DNA of 64,000 bases from Bedellia somnulentella (lineage: Eukaryota; Arthropoda; Insecta; Lepidoptera; Bedelliidae), in assembly GCA_963576735.1 (NCBI GenBank), contig OY755171.1, positions 10,540,001 to 10,604,000 of the forward strand, written 5' to 3'. The number at the start of each line of letters is the position of its first letter. The stretch's first letter is position 1. The notes under the pieces were generated by a model that did not search any database, had not been told where the DNA came from, and saw only the letters and a list, made by a program, of their open reading frames with translations. A program made the translations under genes and the position numbers. Below, one piece after another: positions 33,975-45,049 of the stretch.

Positions 33975-34590
33975 AGTAGGGCTCATTAGGTCTCTAACTG
34001 CGTCACCTAATAGTATAAGAAACCCCAAAACTGGTAGCTTCTTACGACATCCTTGGACAGAAATGGGTTACTGCTATTCTTATTCTAAGTTACAACAATT
34101 ATATCTCAGTGGGTACAACAACGCTTATCGTAGAGACGATGAGGGTTCAAATTCCTGGTCGGGCCTACACAAATTTGTCTTTTCTAAAAGTCATATGTGT
34201 AATTAATTTATCATGGTTGTTCACGGTAAGGGAAAACAACGTTAGCAAACCCACATGGCTAAGTTGTACTTTGTCATTGAGTTAAATTTTAAACAAAAAA
34301 TATAACCGTGTTTTAATAAACAGAAATAAAAATAACATACATACATACATATACTCACGGCTATAAATCCCTAGATGGGGGTAGCCAGAGCTACGGAATT
34401 AGAAATTCCTCAGCCACTTTTGGAAAGTTTAGTGGGGAAAAGATGGTAAAATAAAGGTTGTTGGTGATGGGTCTCCAACCTCATCGCCCAAAAATCCCTT
34501 AAAAGCCCTAATACCGTTAGTCGCCTCTTACGTACACCCACTGGAAGAAATGGGGTAGTGCTATTCTAAGCCGACACTACACAGCACTAA
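33975..34590. mobile_element. SINE cluster: decayed S1, S2 (+), S1 full length (-)
   Basis: 33975-34085 is a much decayed S1 in reverse. 34090-34290 is S2 in forward orientation with tRNA-like head (TATCTCAGTGGGTACAACAA) and B box GGGTTCAAATTCC. 34335-34590 is a near-consensus full-length S1 in reverse, from its TACA repeat to GCCGACACTACACAGC. Confidence 0.75.
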
Positions 34591-34877
34591 ATAAAAATAA
34601 ATATCGCTATATTAAACTATTACCTAAATTTTGTAGTATTTGTATTACATATCTGCACCCAACTAAGAACACCACTAGCGACCTAGCAAATAATAGTAAT
34701 GTAAGGACGTACAAGGCAGGTAAATTTGTCGGAGGAATGTTATAACTTGTCGCCTCAGAGAATTTACACCCTTGACTAGACGTTGATGACTTAATAACTT
34801 ACGAACTTAATGGTCTTGAATCCAGTAGCGTTATATCCTTTATATCTTGTTTTCTAAAGATTTACATATTTATATAT

Positions 34878-37800
34878 CGCCTCTTTACAAGAACAATGTG
34901 ATATTTTTTAAACCACAACTTTACAGGAGAGCAGTTTTAAACATTTAAGTGTTGATAAATTTAAAAACATTGATAATTTTACTGTATGAAAGGAATGATA
35001 TTTTGGCTGTTATTAATGTTCTTTCTGAAAATTATCTAAAGAACCTCAGTTCAATACGAAATAAGTAAAAAAAACTGGTTTTAAAAAACACAGAATCACA
35101 TGTCACGTTTTTGATGAAAATAGGTCAAAAAATGATTGTAACATATTTATATATCACATTGACGCTGTTAAATTTAGGTGTAAGGCTGAGTGATAACTTA
35201 AATAAAACACACTGTTAAAAAAAAGATATTGTATTTTAAAAATAATTTTTACAAAAACAATGCTTTTACCACACCATGAAAGTAGTTTAAGGCAATAACA
35301 ACAATAGATCAATCAATCACATCGTACTAAGAACTTCGTTTAATTATAAGGTAACTTAAAATTATAATAAGGTAGGTAATTAGCTAAAAAAATACTTTCA
35401 TAAAAATAATAAAAATCAAAAAGTTAACTGTACCTACTTAAAGTTACCTAACAATAATTAACCACTTCTTTCACAATTATGGCACCGAGTTTTAAAGTAT
35501 CACGAAATCAAAATTAAAAAAGAAACATAACCCTCATCTTTGGTGAACTATCACAAATTCTCTAATTACTTAAAAAAACACTTATATCGTCGTTAAAGTG
35601 ACAATACATCCTAACAATTTTAAAAAATATAGACGTTTTTAATTAAATGGACTTAAAATTCAACACAACTGCAGTTAGGAGGTACTGTCACTTTATCGAA
35701 GACATTTTCTAAAATATCAAACACTTAATCAGTCTTTTTTTCTTAAAAAATAATTACTAATTTTCTTTACCAATAAAACACTTAAATAATTTTTTAAAAA
35801 AAACAGTTACTTTGTAAGTCTTTTCTATTACAATGATTCATAAAATGGCTTATGGTATCTAGGAATTAGATTTTTATTGACCAAATCCATGAGATCAGCT
35901 TTTTTTCTTTCGGCTAGTCCAGGTTTTTGAACATAGGCTTTTTTCAAATCTAAATTTATGCTTGCGCTATTATTTCTCTTATTTCTCACCACTATAGCTT
36001 TCTTGAATAATTCATCAGCGTATGATACTTTAAAAAATATGGCATCGGGATCAGAACTTTGAATTTTTATCATCTTTAGTCCAGCCAGTTTTACAGTATT
36101 ATTGTCTTCATCTTTTGTGATTGCAAAGTTCATTTGAGTACATATACTTTTCCAGTCAAAAAAATCATCGAAACACAATTCATTGACATGAAATGGCTCG
36201 CTCTTTTTACGTGCCGCCTTTATAGCCCCGATAAATGCGTCAGGTGTGTACATTGGTCCTGATCTCAATTGCCTTTTAACTTCTCTCTCTATTTGAGAGT
36301 GAGCTGAATCGCCCTCGTTCTGCGTATGCCCCTTAATGAGAAATTTGTGTGTAATCGATTTGAGATTCGGCAGAGTTTTGACTGCGTAAGTATACATTGA
36401 GATCATAAACTTATTTTTTTGCTGTCCAGCACAGTTGTCTGAATAAAATACTACATCGAGGCCATCAGCAGCTGTTGCGGAAATTTTCTCCAAGTATTTG
36501 TAAACACACGTACCAATTTCGTTTACGCCTCTACTAGCGTTCGACTCATCCCATACATAACTCTCAACTGAATTATTTTGTAAGTTGTAAATTGTTAAAT
36601 TAAGAACATTTAGTTTGGACTTATAATAAAAAACTGATACGTCTCCTTTGGGACATTGGAACACTGCTTGAAGATCATACACCGCTACAAAAATATTTTT
36701 GTTGTTCTTATCTTTTTCTTTCTCAATACGAGATAAATTCTTTTCTTTAATATGTAAATCGTAATCTTGTTTCTTAGATTCTTTCTCTTCATTCGTGAGG
36801 TTTTTATCAGCTTCGCATAGATCGCATACGAGTAAATCTTTTTTAGGAGTGAAAAACGAAACGTTAAAATCTTGTGTAAAAATACGGTAAAAGGTAATGT
36901 AAGTTCCATAGGGGGCGTTTTCCTGTTTGCATTTTTCTATATAGTCTCTATGAAGATCCGTCACAGCTTTGCTACCATCAATATAGTATCGGTTTGAGTT
37001 TGCCCGGATGTAATGTGATTCAATCTTCGGTATAGACTGGATAAACAGTTTGATACCATTTTTAACGCTTTCGTCTACTGTATGATGTTTTGAATGAGTA
37101 CCTCGGTTATCTTTCATGGTAGAAATACTAGTATTGCGATTTTTCTTTTTTAAAGCTGTTTCTATGGGTCTATTATTAATTGCCAAGGTGTTTTTAAAGA
37201 ACAATTTACAAACTCTTGTTTTTTCACCAGACATAGTCAAAAAAAAGCGTTGTTGTTGTTTCGAACAGATGCAACATTTCCATCAGAATCAACTTTAACG
37301 TAATGTTGTTTTGGTTTGACTATGTCTACGCTATAAGCAATAAATGACCATTGTTTTTCTATTGCGCCTAAGCTCCAGAAGTCATTTAAAATGGTCTGCC
37401 TTTGATCCTCCGTAAATTTAGATCTACATTTAAATTTTCATTTTTCTGTACAACAAGGTTTCAATTCACGACTTGGTATGTATTTTTTTGATTTGGTACA
37501 TTGATAAGGCTTTCCACTATTTCTTAGTCGTTTAGCTACATTGGTTTTCCAGTTTGCTTTATTTAATCTTCTTTTTTACCAGTTTTAGTTGGACTAGAAT
37601 TATACACTATGGGACTTACAGCATTTCCGTTACTTATGTTTTCAATCGCAGAGGAGTTGTTGTTCTCTATCACACCAAGATCCTGTAATACTATAGCATT
37701 TTCACTTGTAGAAGGAAGTGGTTGTTTGTAGTTTTCCGTGTTTATTGAAACAATATTAGATGTAAACAAATTTTGATCATTCGATATGTTATACCAGTTG

Positions 37801-39153
37801 GTAGTGGCATCCTGTGCTTCATCAGAATCAGAAGAATACTCAGCAGGTTTTGATGGTTGAACTTCATAATTAGGATCCTTTAGAGAGTCGTCGCTGTCTG
37901 AAACATCATAAATGCAATCAATTTCCTGAAATGTGAGGTGTTAATAGGTTGCATTCCAATATTATCACAAAAATTGAGGATATAAACTACGACGGGCTGC
38001 TACTTGTATTGAAAAATTGAGGTTAGTAAAATCAAACACATAGTCATTTTTAAGCTTCTAAATTGAAAATAAACATTAATACTGCTTCGTATCTATTAAC
38101 TTTTTTCATATTCCGTAACTTTTCTTGTAACTTAGTTATTGATGACATAGACACACTGACTTTAAACTAACTTACCTTGATACATAGATGGAGCACAGCT
38201 TGAAGAACTGCTAGAATCCGAAGTTGAACTGGAGGAACTACTGCTATTAATCGAATTACTACGAGGTCGGTTGGAAGATACTGCGATTTCTTTATCTACA
38301 AAGTGGATTGAATTAATGAATGAACTAATAGGAACATAACTTAAACAATTTATATTATTACAAGTTAAAAAATACCTTTTTGGTGTCTGCAATGTATTGG
38401 TTGAGCTTTGAGCATTTTCATTCTCGTCTTGTGTTAAAATGTCTATCTGAGAGTTTAAATCACTTATTTGTACACTTGAATTATTTTTATCACCTGTAGC
38501 CAATTGAACTAACTTCCTAGATCGCGATCCCATCTGAAAAATAAATTCGTAAACGTTGCTTTATTTTAGCATGTATAATGTAATATATTAGAACAATTAT
38601 AAGGCCAAACTGAAATTTTTCAAAAAAAATGATTTTAAATAAAATAACCCATAGTATTTTTAAATGATTCATCAACAAAATGGTTACAATAAAAGATATC
38701 ATAAAGAAAACTTGTAACTTTTTCATCAATAACGTGACAATATTAGTTATCCCATTTTTAATACACACGAATTTTACAACAAAAACGAGTTAAATAAGTA
38801 TGTCACATTATTTAATTAAAACTATTTAAGAAAAAGAAACTTACGTTTGCACTAAAAACGTGATATACTCGTGATGTCACGTTTTTTGTGAAAAGCGGGA
38901 GCACTTCACTGGTCACGAGTGCAGGGCCAACTAACTTGTCGCGCTGTCGAAGTTGAGCGCCACACAAAAAGAGATAACGTGATAACGCCATTTGCCACGA
39001 AACCGTGTCGTCTCTTTCACTCAAAATTCTCGAAGATTCACTTAAAAAATGCCGCGTTTTTGTAGAAAATAAAATTCGACATCGCTGATTTGAATATCAA
39101 ATATTAAAAAAATCGTTTTTGCTGAGATGTCACATTGTTTTTGTAAAGAGGCG
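34878..39153 (-). mobile_element. 4.3-kb DNA transposon with terminal inverted repeats, probably Sola-like
   Basis: The tips CGCCTCTTTACAAGAACAAT (34878) and, reversed from 39153, CGCCTCTTTACAAAAACAAT match over about 27 bp with two mismatches. The flanking ATAT on both sides (34874-34877, 39154-39157) fits a 4-bp target-site duplication. The interior encodes one minus-strand transposase (see separate entry). Sola elements make 4-bp duplications and have D-x-Q/DNC-GQ-N/GHT..E transposases, so I tentatively place it there. The same TIR-inner motif (ATATCACATTG) recurs inverted at about 35150, as sub-terminal repeats do. It inserted between gene B's upstream region and the coiled-coil gene. Confidence 0.8.
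35828..39024 (-). pseudogene. DDE transposase of the 4.3-kb element, recently inactivated
   Basis: Minus strand, read in order: a possible first exon to a donor (about 38847-39024), an exon opening with MGSRSRKLVQL at 38533 directly after an acceptor, an acidic exon from 37932 (EIDCIYDVSDSDD), and a long catalytic exon. That exon gives a 470-codon open frame (35828-37240) with VYDLQAVF (D189), FYSDNCAGQQKN (D268) and GHTQNEGDSAHSQIE (acidic residue 309-318), plus an LVCDLCE metal-like pair. Lesions: a 1-nt loss in an A run near 37565, TGA at 37438-37440 in place of a probable Cys codon, and a 1-nt loss in a T run at about 37241-37248. The intron between 38162 and 37932 does not keep phase either. 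Function when intact: cut-and-paste transposition. The two single-base losses sit in homopolymers and could be sequencing errors. Confidence 0.75.
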
Positions 39154-39367
39154 ATATGTATATGTACTGCACCTAGAAACTTAAAATTCAGGTCTTCTTT
39201 TCCATGATGATGATTCAATAAAAAAAACAACGCATTTCAATAAAACATAAATATTCGTAACAAGTTGACCCATTAGGTATTACTACCAGGATTAGGAATC
39301 AACGATATGGATAAAAAATATATATTAAAGACTTTCTCTATAACATGTAACAAAATGTATAGTAGTT

Positions 39368-41350
39368 TCAAAGTTGAAAATCAAAACACTCGTCTGTAAA
39401 CATTTGCAAAATTTTTGGGTGTTCTTGAATTAATCTATTAATGGAATGCCGCCTCTTTGTTAAAACGTCGTTTAAATTATGACTATCATTTTCCGAAAGA
39501 TGATAATGTGATTGCGATCTTGGTGCTACTACAGACTTTGTACAAACACAGCCTTTAGTGGAACTAGCAATTGATTCTTGCTGTGAATATTGAGTCGCGA
39601 CTGTATGAAATGGTTCTTTGGTAGCTTTAAATAACAAATCTTGGTGGGCTATCTCTTTAGCTAAAATACGAGTACAAGTCTTTTGTTCTACTTTTGTTGG
39701 TTTTTGTCCACCAAGGAGAGTTTTTACTCGCTTATAGTTTTCCTCCGAATAATCGATATAGTTATTTAAATAGGGGAAAGAATTCGATTTCAGCCAGTCA
39801 GCACATTTTCTTCCCGGGCATTCTTTCAATCGGTCAAAATCACCCAGGAACAATGATCTTTGGGTCGTTTTGCTTTCGCTCGGTGAAACTACTGGAGTAG
39901 GAGCTGGTGGAATCTCCGTATTTTTTTCTGGGGGTGGACTGTCAGGAACCAAAATATCTTTACATTTACAGCGTTCTGATTCTAAAGTACTTTTGATGTT
40001 CTCAAATCCATGACACCTTGCATAAATAAATTGGCGCTGAACTCTTATAATAGGTAAACTAACATCAGAGTCAAGTGTTTCTCTACTATTGATATATGGA
40101 GTTACTATATCTGACAGATCACCTGTAACCACCATAGGTTCCTTCTCACAAATGTTTTCATTTTCAGAAGTGTCCATTTCTGCAAATCGAAATAAATTTT
40201 GAAGTGATTCCTTTTCCATCAATACTAATGGCATATCTTTGGGGGCATTTTGCAATTGATTCATTTGCATTATTAAAATTTGTTTCATGTCTAAAAGAAA
40301 TTTTGATTGCTCTGGTAAAAGTTTCAAACTGTAATTAATAAATTTTGTAAACAATTCTACAATTTTTGTAATCTTATCTCTCCATTCTTTATTAATATAA
40401 GTAATTGGAACATCTTTGCTTTTATAATGTTCAATAAGGTCTTTTTGCTGCCGCAGTTTTGTTAGTTTTTGTTTTATTTCATTTGCTTGGTAATTTTGTA
40501 AAACGATTTTTTCTATTAGACATTTTTTTCTGGCAGTCGACAAGATGAACATAGTGGAAGTGAATGTCTCTGCTTCAGATTGTCTGCAAAAAGCTCTGAC
40601 AGCATCGTTTCTTTCTTCTGTTGCATCTCTTAAATAAATGTCATGTCTTTTTAATTCATTATCTAGCAATAATTTGTAATATTCTTTTGCTTTTTTATAT
40701 TCCCTTTTATGTATTTTTTTCAATAAACTGTCTAATTTTTTCTTTTCTTTGGCCAATTTACTTTCAATATCTGTATTTAGTTGATTAATCATTTGGGCAT
40801 TTACACTCTCAAGAATTTTCTGAATTTCATTATGCATATTTATTTCTAACTCTTGTAAACTTTTCTCATAAAATAGTGACATTTCTTTAGTCATTACTTG
40901 ACGCTTTTCGTCAAGGATATTTTGGTAAATTCTTCTGACTCGCTCTTTTACATTTTCCTTTTCTAAGTCTAAAATATGTCTCCACGAGTTGTCGTTATCA
41001 AGTAATAATTGTTGAACAGTTTTCATAAACTTTTTTCTCTCTTCATCGATTATTCCTTTACCAATATTTGCAATACCTTCATGCGTTTCGCCCCTAAAAA
41101 CTTTAGATGTGAATGGAGGTTTTAATTGAATGTTTCCTATAAGAGCATCACTCGGCGATTTCCAACAAGAAGTGTCTGCAGCAGCCTCTTTAGTTACCAT
41201 TATTTTTTCTTGTGACTGAGGTTCTGGAGATGTACTCAAATTAATATTAGTTAAATCATTATCACAAAAATTTGTTCCAAGATAGAGTTCTGCATACGTA
41301 GATGTAATTTTGTGGCCTGGGATTGAAGATTTGATTAAAATTTTCTCCAT
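39368..41350 (-). CDS. Intronless coiled-coil protein, 660 aa, possibly C6orf163-like
   Basis: A continuous frame from ATG 41350. The N-terminus (1-90) is unstructured. KPPFTSKVFRGETHEGIANI at about 77-96 leads into a long charged coiled coil (about 105-320, with runs such as LAKEKKKLDSLLKKIHKREY). Then comes a conserved-looking block INKEWRDKITKIVELFTKFI with NYSLKLLPEQSKFLL. The C-terminal third is disordered with a Pro-rich PPPEKNTEIPPAPTP. The order short leader, coiled coil, W..F..YIN..L.P....FLL recalls vertebrate C6orf163-type proteins; this is from memory and tentative. No membrane or signal segment. Likely cytoskeletal or sperm-tail related by composition, but this is unproven. No AATAAA was found before the adjacent transposon, whose end is 215 bp downstream. 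Confidence 0.7.
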   Translation of the reverse strand: MEKILIKSSIPGHKITSTYAELYLGTNFCDNDLTNINLSTSPEPQSQEKIMVTKEAAADTSCWKSPSDALIGNIQLKPPFTSKVFRGETHEGIANIGKGIIDEERKKFMKTVQQLLLDNDNSWRHILDLEKENVKERVRRIYQNILDEKRQVMTKEMSLFYEKSLQELEINMHNEIQKILESVNAQMINQLNTDIESKLAKEKKKLDSLLKKIHKREYKKAKEYYKLLLDNELKRHDIYLRDATEERNDAVRAFCRQSEAETFTSTMFILSTARKKCLIEKIVLQNYQANEIKQKLTKLRQQKDLIEHYKSKDVPITYINKEWRDKITKIVELFTKFINYSLKLLPEQSKFLLDMKQILIMQMNQLQNAPKDMPLVLMEKESLQNLFRFAEMDTSENENICEKEPMVVTGDLSDIVTPYINSRETLDSDVSLPIIRVQRQFIYARCHGFENIKSTLESERCKCKDILVPDSPPPEKNTEIPPAPTPVVSPSESKTTQRSLFLGDFDRLKECPGRKCADWLKSNSFPYLNNYIDYSEENYKRVKTLLGGQKPTKVEQKTCTRILAKEIAHQDLLFKATKEPFHTVATQYSQQESIASSTKGCVCTKSVVAPRSQSHYHLSENDSHNLNDVLTKRRHSINRLIQEHPKILQMFTDECFDFQL

Positions 41351-41786
41351 GCTCGCCTTTACTGTTGAATAAGAAAGCAGTAAAAATATAATTAAATAAC
41401 TATATAATTGTTACAAATTCATATAGTCATTTACGGTGACAGATTCAGGGTCTTCAAACCAAAGAGAATACAAACACAAAATATATAGCGATTACTACGT
41501 AATCCTTTGACTATGAACACTATAGACAAAGCGATGTTACGTCATCCATTTTAAAAAGAGAAGCCCTTATTTAAGTTCTTATATGTTAAAAAGAGACACA
41601 AATCTTTATTGTCATCTCTATCGCGTAACCCGTTTTGTTGATGTCACACTTTTAAATTGTGACAAACAAAGCGTCGACTTGTAAGCGATTTTAGTTTTCT
41701 TTTGATTTTGAGAGAGATTTTATTCATTTGTATATTGTTATTGTGACAAAAGAGACTCCATTAATTAAGTTATTGTTTAGTGAGGT
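41351..41786. promoter_or_regulatory. Shared intergenic promoter region of two divergent genes
   Basis: 436 bp separate the start codons of the minus-strand coiled-coil gene and the plus-strand THAP gene. No TATA box stands out. A small imperfect palindrome, GTCACACTTTTAAATTGTGAC, lies at about 41644-41664. A bidirectional promoter is inferred from the head-to-head layout. Confidence 0.35.
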
Positions 41787-42348
41787 ATGGTTGGGTGTAG
41801 CGTGCTTGGCTGCGGAAGCCACAGCGAAAAACACATCGAAGGATTGACTTTCCACAAGTGAGTGAGTTTTTTAATGTTTTTCTACAGATAAATACATAAT
41901 AAATACATTGCGCGATCAGAAAAAAAGTGATTCAAATGTTAATTAAGTTGAACTAGATTACTAGCATTTTCTTTAGTTATTTTGAGCAATTTTTTAATAG
42001 CATAACCTAAAAATATGCAGTATCTCAATGTTCCCATAATTCACGTTTTCATCCTACCCTGTCGTTAGGGTAAAATTTTCAAATTAGTAAACTGATGTTA
42101 ATGAGTGAGTATATTATGAATTTCGTCGCGCAATAGCGACGCTGAATGATTTCCAATTGTTATCTACGGAATTAGTAAGTAATAAATTTGTTACATTTAT
42201 TTAATTTCTTCGTATTCATTACAGTTTTCCTAAAGACCCGAATCTACGAGAAAAATGGATTGCGGCCACTGGAAGGTGCAATTGGAAATCAACCAAATAT
42301 AAAATACTTAGATGTACGAATACATCATCTTTTGAAAAATGTGACTGA
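41787..42348 (+). CDS. Short THAP-type zinc-finger protein, 2 exons, 64 aa
   Basis: Exon 1 is 41787-41857 (MVGCSVLGCGSHSEKHIEGL..), donor GTGAGT. Exon 2 is 42225-42348 after TTCATTACAG. The phase-2 join gives FHNFPKDPNLREKWIAATG and totals 195 nt with the stop. The CxxxxC start, F-x-FP-x-D, the invariant W and the KSTKY turn are THAP features. However, the expected C-x-x-H zinc ligand pair appears as C-T-N-T and the chain stops 12 residues later, so the last His is missing. Full THAP domains are about 80-90 aa. It may be a decayed or sub-functional DNA-binding gene, or an exon fragment of a larger or transposon-derived THAP gene. The nearby poly(A) signal suggests a real short transcript. Confidence 0.6.
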
Positions 42349-42416
42349 AATAGATGAATGAATTCGAAATTTTCACACGAAACTGATTTTGTTTAAAGGT
42401 CAATAGTAAATAATGC

Positions 42417-42422
42417 AATAAA
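42417..42422 (+). terminator. Polyadenylation signal AATAAA of the THAP gene
   Basis: Canonical hexamer 69 nt after the stop codon, same strand. Confidence 0.55.
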
Positions 42423-42429
42423 ACTCATG

Positions 42430-43720
42430 AACAAAATAGTGCTGTCTTTTATTTTTCAAAATACAAACATAGACCCCACTATACCCATGATGACCCGTAT
42501 GATATTTACATAACTTGCACTTATGGAACAGCTGTTTTTTTTTGTCCAGTTACAAAGTTAGTCCCGTACAAAAATTTATTCGTAATCATGGGAAGATTCA
42601 TCCCTGATAGTTAGTACAATGCTTTAGATTTCACGGTGTATTAAACATCAGTATAAATGGTAAAATTAAACAAAAAAGATTGTATAATACTAGGAGCAAG
42701 TATGTATAATTATATGATTGCAGGAAATAATATAGTAAACAGTAAACCTTTACAATAAATAAAACGACGTAACAATAAATTGACGTAATCAATTTTAAAT
42801 TAAAAAGTAGCTTTTAGAATGGTGATTATCTGTGAGTATATGTATGTAAGTATGTTATTTATTCCACTACAAGCTTTATGCCGCGACTTCGTCCGCTTGG
42901 AATTCATTTTTTGCATCCGATATATATCCAAAATAGTTTTACACTTTTGGAAAAATAGTTTTCAGTTCAGTAGTTGAGGTCTTAAGAAGGAATGTAGTCG
43001 CAACATACATACATTACATTAAACTATACGTACTTCTTTTGCCGAAGTTGGGATAAAATACACGGATGAAGTCAGAAGATACATACACATAAAGAAAGAA
43101 AATGTGCACTCATTATAAAATAAATAGAACATAATGATAATAATATGTATCGTCAAAGAGTTTACCGGACTAGTTTTAGTGCCATAAATTTTACACTAAC
43201 ACATCCAACATTTTTATACATACGTCAAATATTACCTTCTTTGAGTTAGTTTAATTAATTTATAAAATTACTTCAAAATTTAAGAAGTGCAAGAAAAAAA
43301 ATAATTCTTGGGTACCATTTCTAACCGTTGTAATCTAAACCTCATTTATTTTACTGTCAGTTAAAAATAGAGGTATGCTTGATTGTATCGCATAAATTAG
43401 GATATCAATCAGAAACAATAAATGATATATACTATTTAGAAACCTAACTAAGCAGCTCACTGTTCGGGTCATAGATTTATTATGCTATACTATAGTTTGG
43501 ATAGCTAGGTAGGTACACAGTCACCGTACCTACGATAAATAAGGCCTAAATAGCAACTAAATGTGCTTTGCATGTGAACAAGACCCTTTTTTGTCATTTG
43601 TAGTAGCAGACTAAGGATATTTTTGTTTAATTTATTATATGTAATTATTAATGTATCTAATATTTTTTTGAGCAACCAAAAACTTAATGTGAGGCCGAGT
43701 AGGCATATGTGTATCAGCAT
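42430..43720. other. Intergenic stretch with a Helitron-like end motif
   Basis: The block GCCGCGACTTCGTCCGCTTG at about 42882 followed by TTTTTGCATCCGATATATAT is a diverged version of the repeat at 13885. No gene is seen in the remainder. Confidence 0.35.
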
Positions 43721-43724
43721 GTAA

Positions 43725-43976
43725 GGGCCGGCGCTCACTGCCGGCATGGCATGGCAAAGCATTTCGGTACAGATATAGCATTTTTAATCTTATTACCATG
43801 CGTATAGAATTTATTTTGACACAACGATGCCGAGGGAGGCCGCGGTAGGACAGAACGTCGGCATCGTTGTGTCAAAATAAAGTAAAATGAATTCTATATA
43901 TATGGTAATAAGATTAAAAATGCTATATCTGTACCGAAATGCTTTGCCATGCCATGCCGTCAGTGAGCGCCGGCCC
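43725..43976. mobile_element. Harbinger-like hairpin MITE, 252 bp, TSD TAA
   Basis: The whole element is one imperfect palindrome. GGGCCGGCGCTCACTGCCGG at the left tip pairs with the right tip, and both arms continue over more than 100 bp around a GC-rich centre with GATGCCGAGGGAGGCCGCGG. The flanking TAA on both sides (43722-43724, 43977-43979) and GGGCC tips fit PIF/Harbinger. Open frames over it are artefacts. Confidence 0.9.
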
Positions 43977-43979
43977 TAA

Positions 43980-44735
43980 AGAGTATTTCCAGTTTTATTT
44001 TATAAATTCAAATTTTTGTTCAAAATCCTTTCATCTAAATATAAAACAAAATAAAATTAGTAATCAAAGGCTCAGTGTTTACTGCTTAGTTTTAACCTGA
44101 AAAAGATTGTGGGAGAAAACATGCAAAGGGTTAAAATGTGATTAATGTTTGAAACTATGAAAAACAAGTCAAAAATAATCCTAAAACATTTAAAAAATTA
44201 TCAGTTTAACAACTATTTATCACTTAAACAATGGGTTTCACCCCGGTGATAATATGTATCAAACGAGTTTCAAACTTAACTATACAGACCAATGGATGGG
44301 TTTATAAACCATCTCTGGACTTCAGTATGGGGAGGAGGGGGAGTAACTATTCATAGATTATTATGTTTTATGTATCTTTTTATATAAACCCATAATTGTA
44401 AGGTATAAAACTCATTTATCCTTTAAAATACTCATTATTCGTCGAAAATAGTAAAAGTCGAACTCATAATTTCACCTGTTATTAGCGAAGAATAATGTAG
44501 AGACTAGGAAGCGCATCAGAGCCGCTACCGCTAGATTTAATTAAATACTTCCTTCTACAACCCTCGGCTATATATTTCAGTTCGTGTCTGAACCCGCTAT
44601 ATCTCTCGCTGACTTTACAACAATTACAACTGAAATATTTTACCTTCGCTTTTGTTTGTACACAGATCGTATAAAATAGCAATCGATTGCATAATACAGA
44701 GCACAGTAGAACATTTAACAATAAATTAAGTGTCG
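43980..44735. other. Intergenic, nothing recognised
   Basis: AT-rich sequence; short open frames only, without splice or family features. Confidence 0.3.
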
Positions 44736-44739
44736 TATC

Positions 44740-45012
44740 TCGACACCATTCTCATTTCGGATGCGGCAATGTCCGCTAGAGTTTTGTCATAACTCAGTCT
44801 CGGTTGAAATTATTTCCGTTAGCTCTGATGAGAAACTAGGGAACGAGTCGGATTGTAAACGTGCGAGGAACAAGCCGCGAAATAACGACGGGACATATTT
44901 CATTCTTAAACAACTTGAATTTCCGAGAGGACCTTTTGGGGAGTGCGTAACTCTGATAAAAGGTGCTTGTTTCGCATCTTCTTGCTCGTTGTCACCAGTT
45001 AAACAAATTTAG
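44740..45012 (+). other. Isolated higher-GC open stretch, 83 codons, unassigned
   Basis: Open frame MRQCPLEFCHNSVSVEIISV.. ending SPVKQI. Composition is more balanced than its surroundings and CpG is frequent, so it could be an exon or 5' UTR of an unknown gene, or an old mobile fragment. I do not recognise any domain. Confidence 0.12.
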
Positions 45013-45049
45013 GCTCATAGTCTAGCTATCAGATTAATGTAGATTATCT

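Noticed and set aside
36685..36909. Second minus-strand frame inside the transposase
   Set aside because: Out-of-frame shadow of the transposase ORF in the same strand.
43505..43762. 85-codon minus-strand frame as a membrane protein
   Set aside because: It starts inside the Harbinger-like MITE and has no splice or family support.
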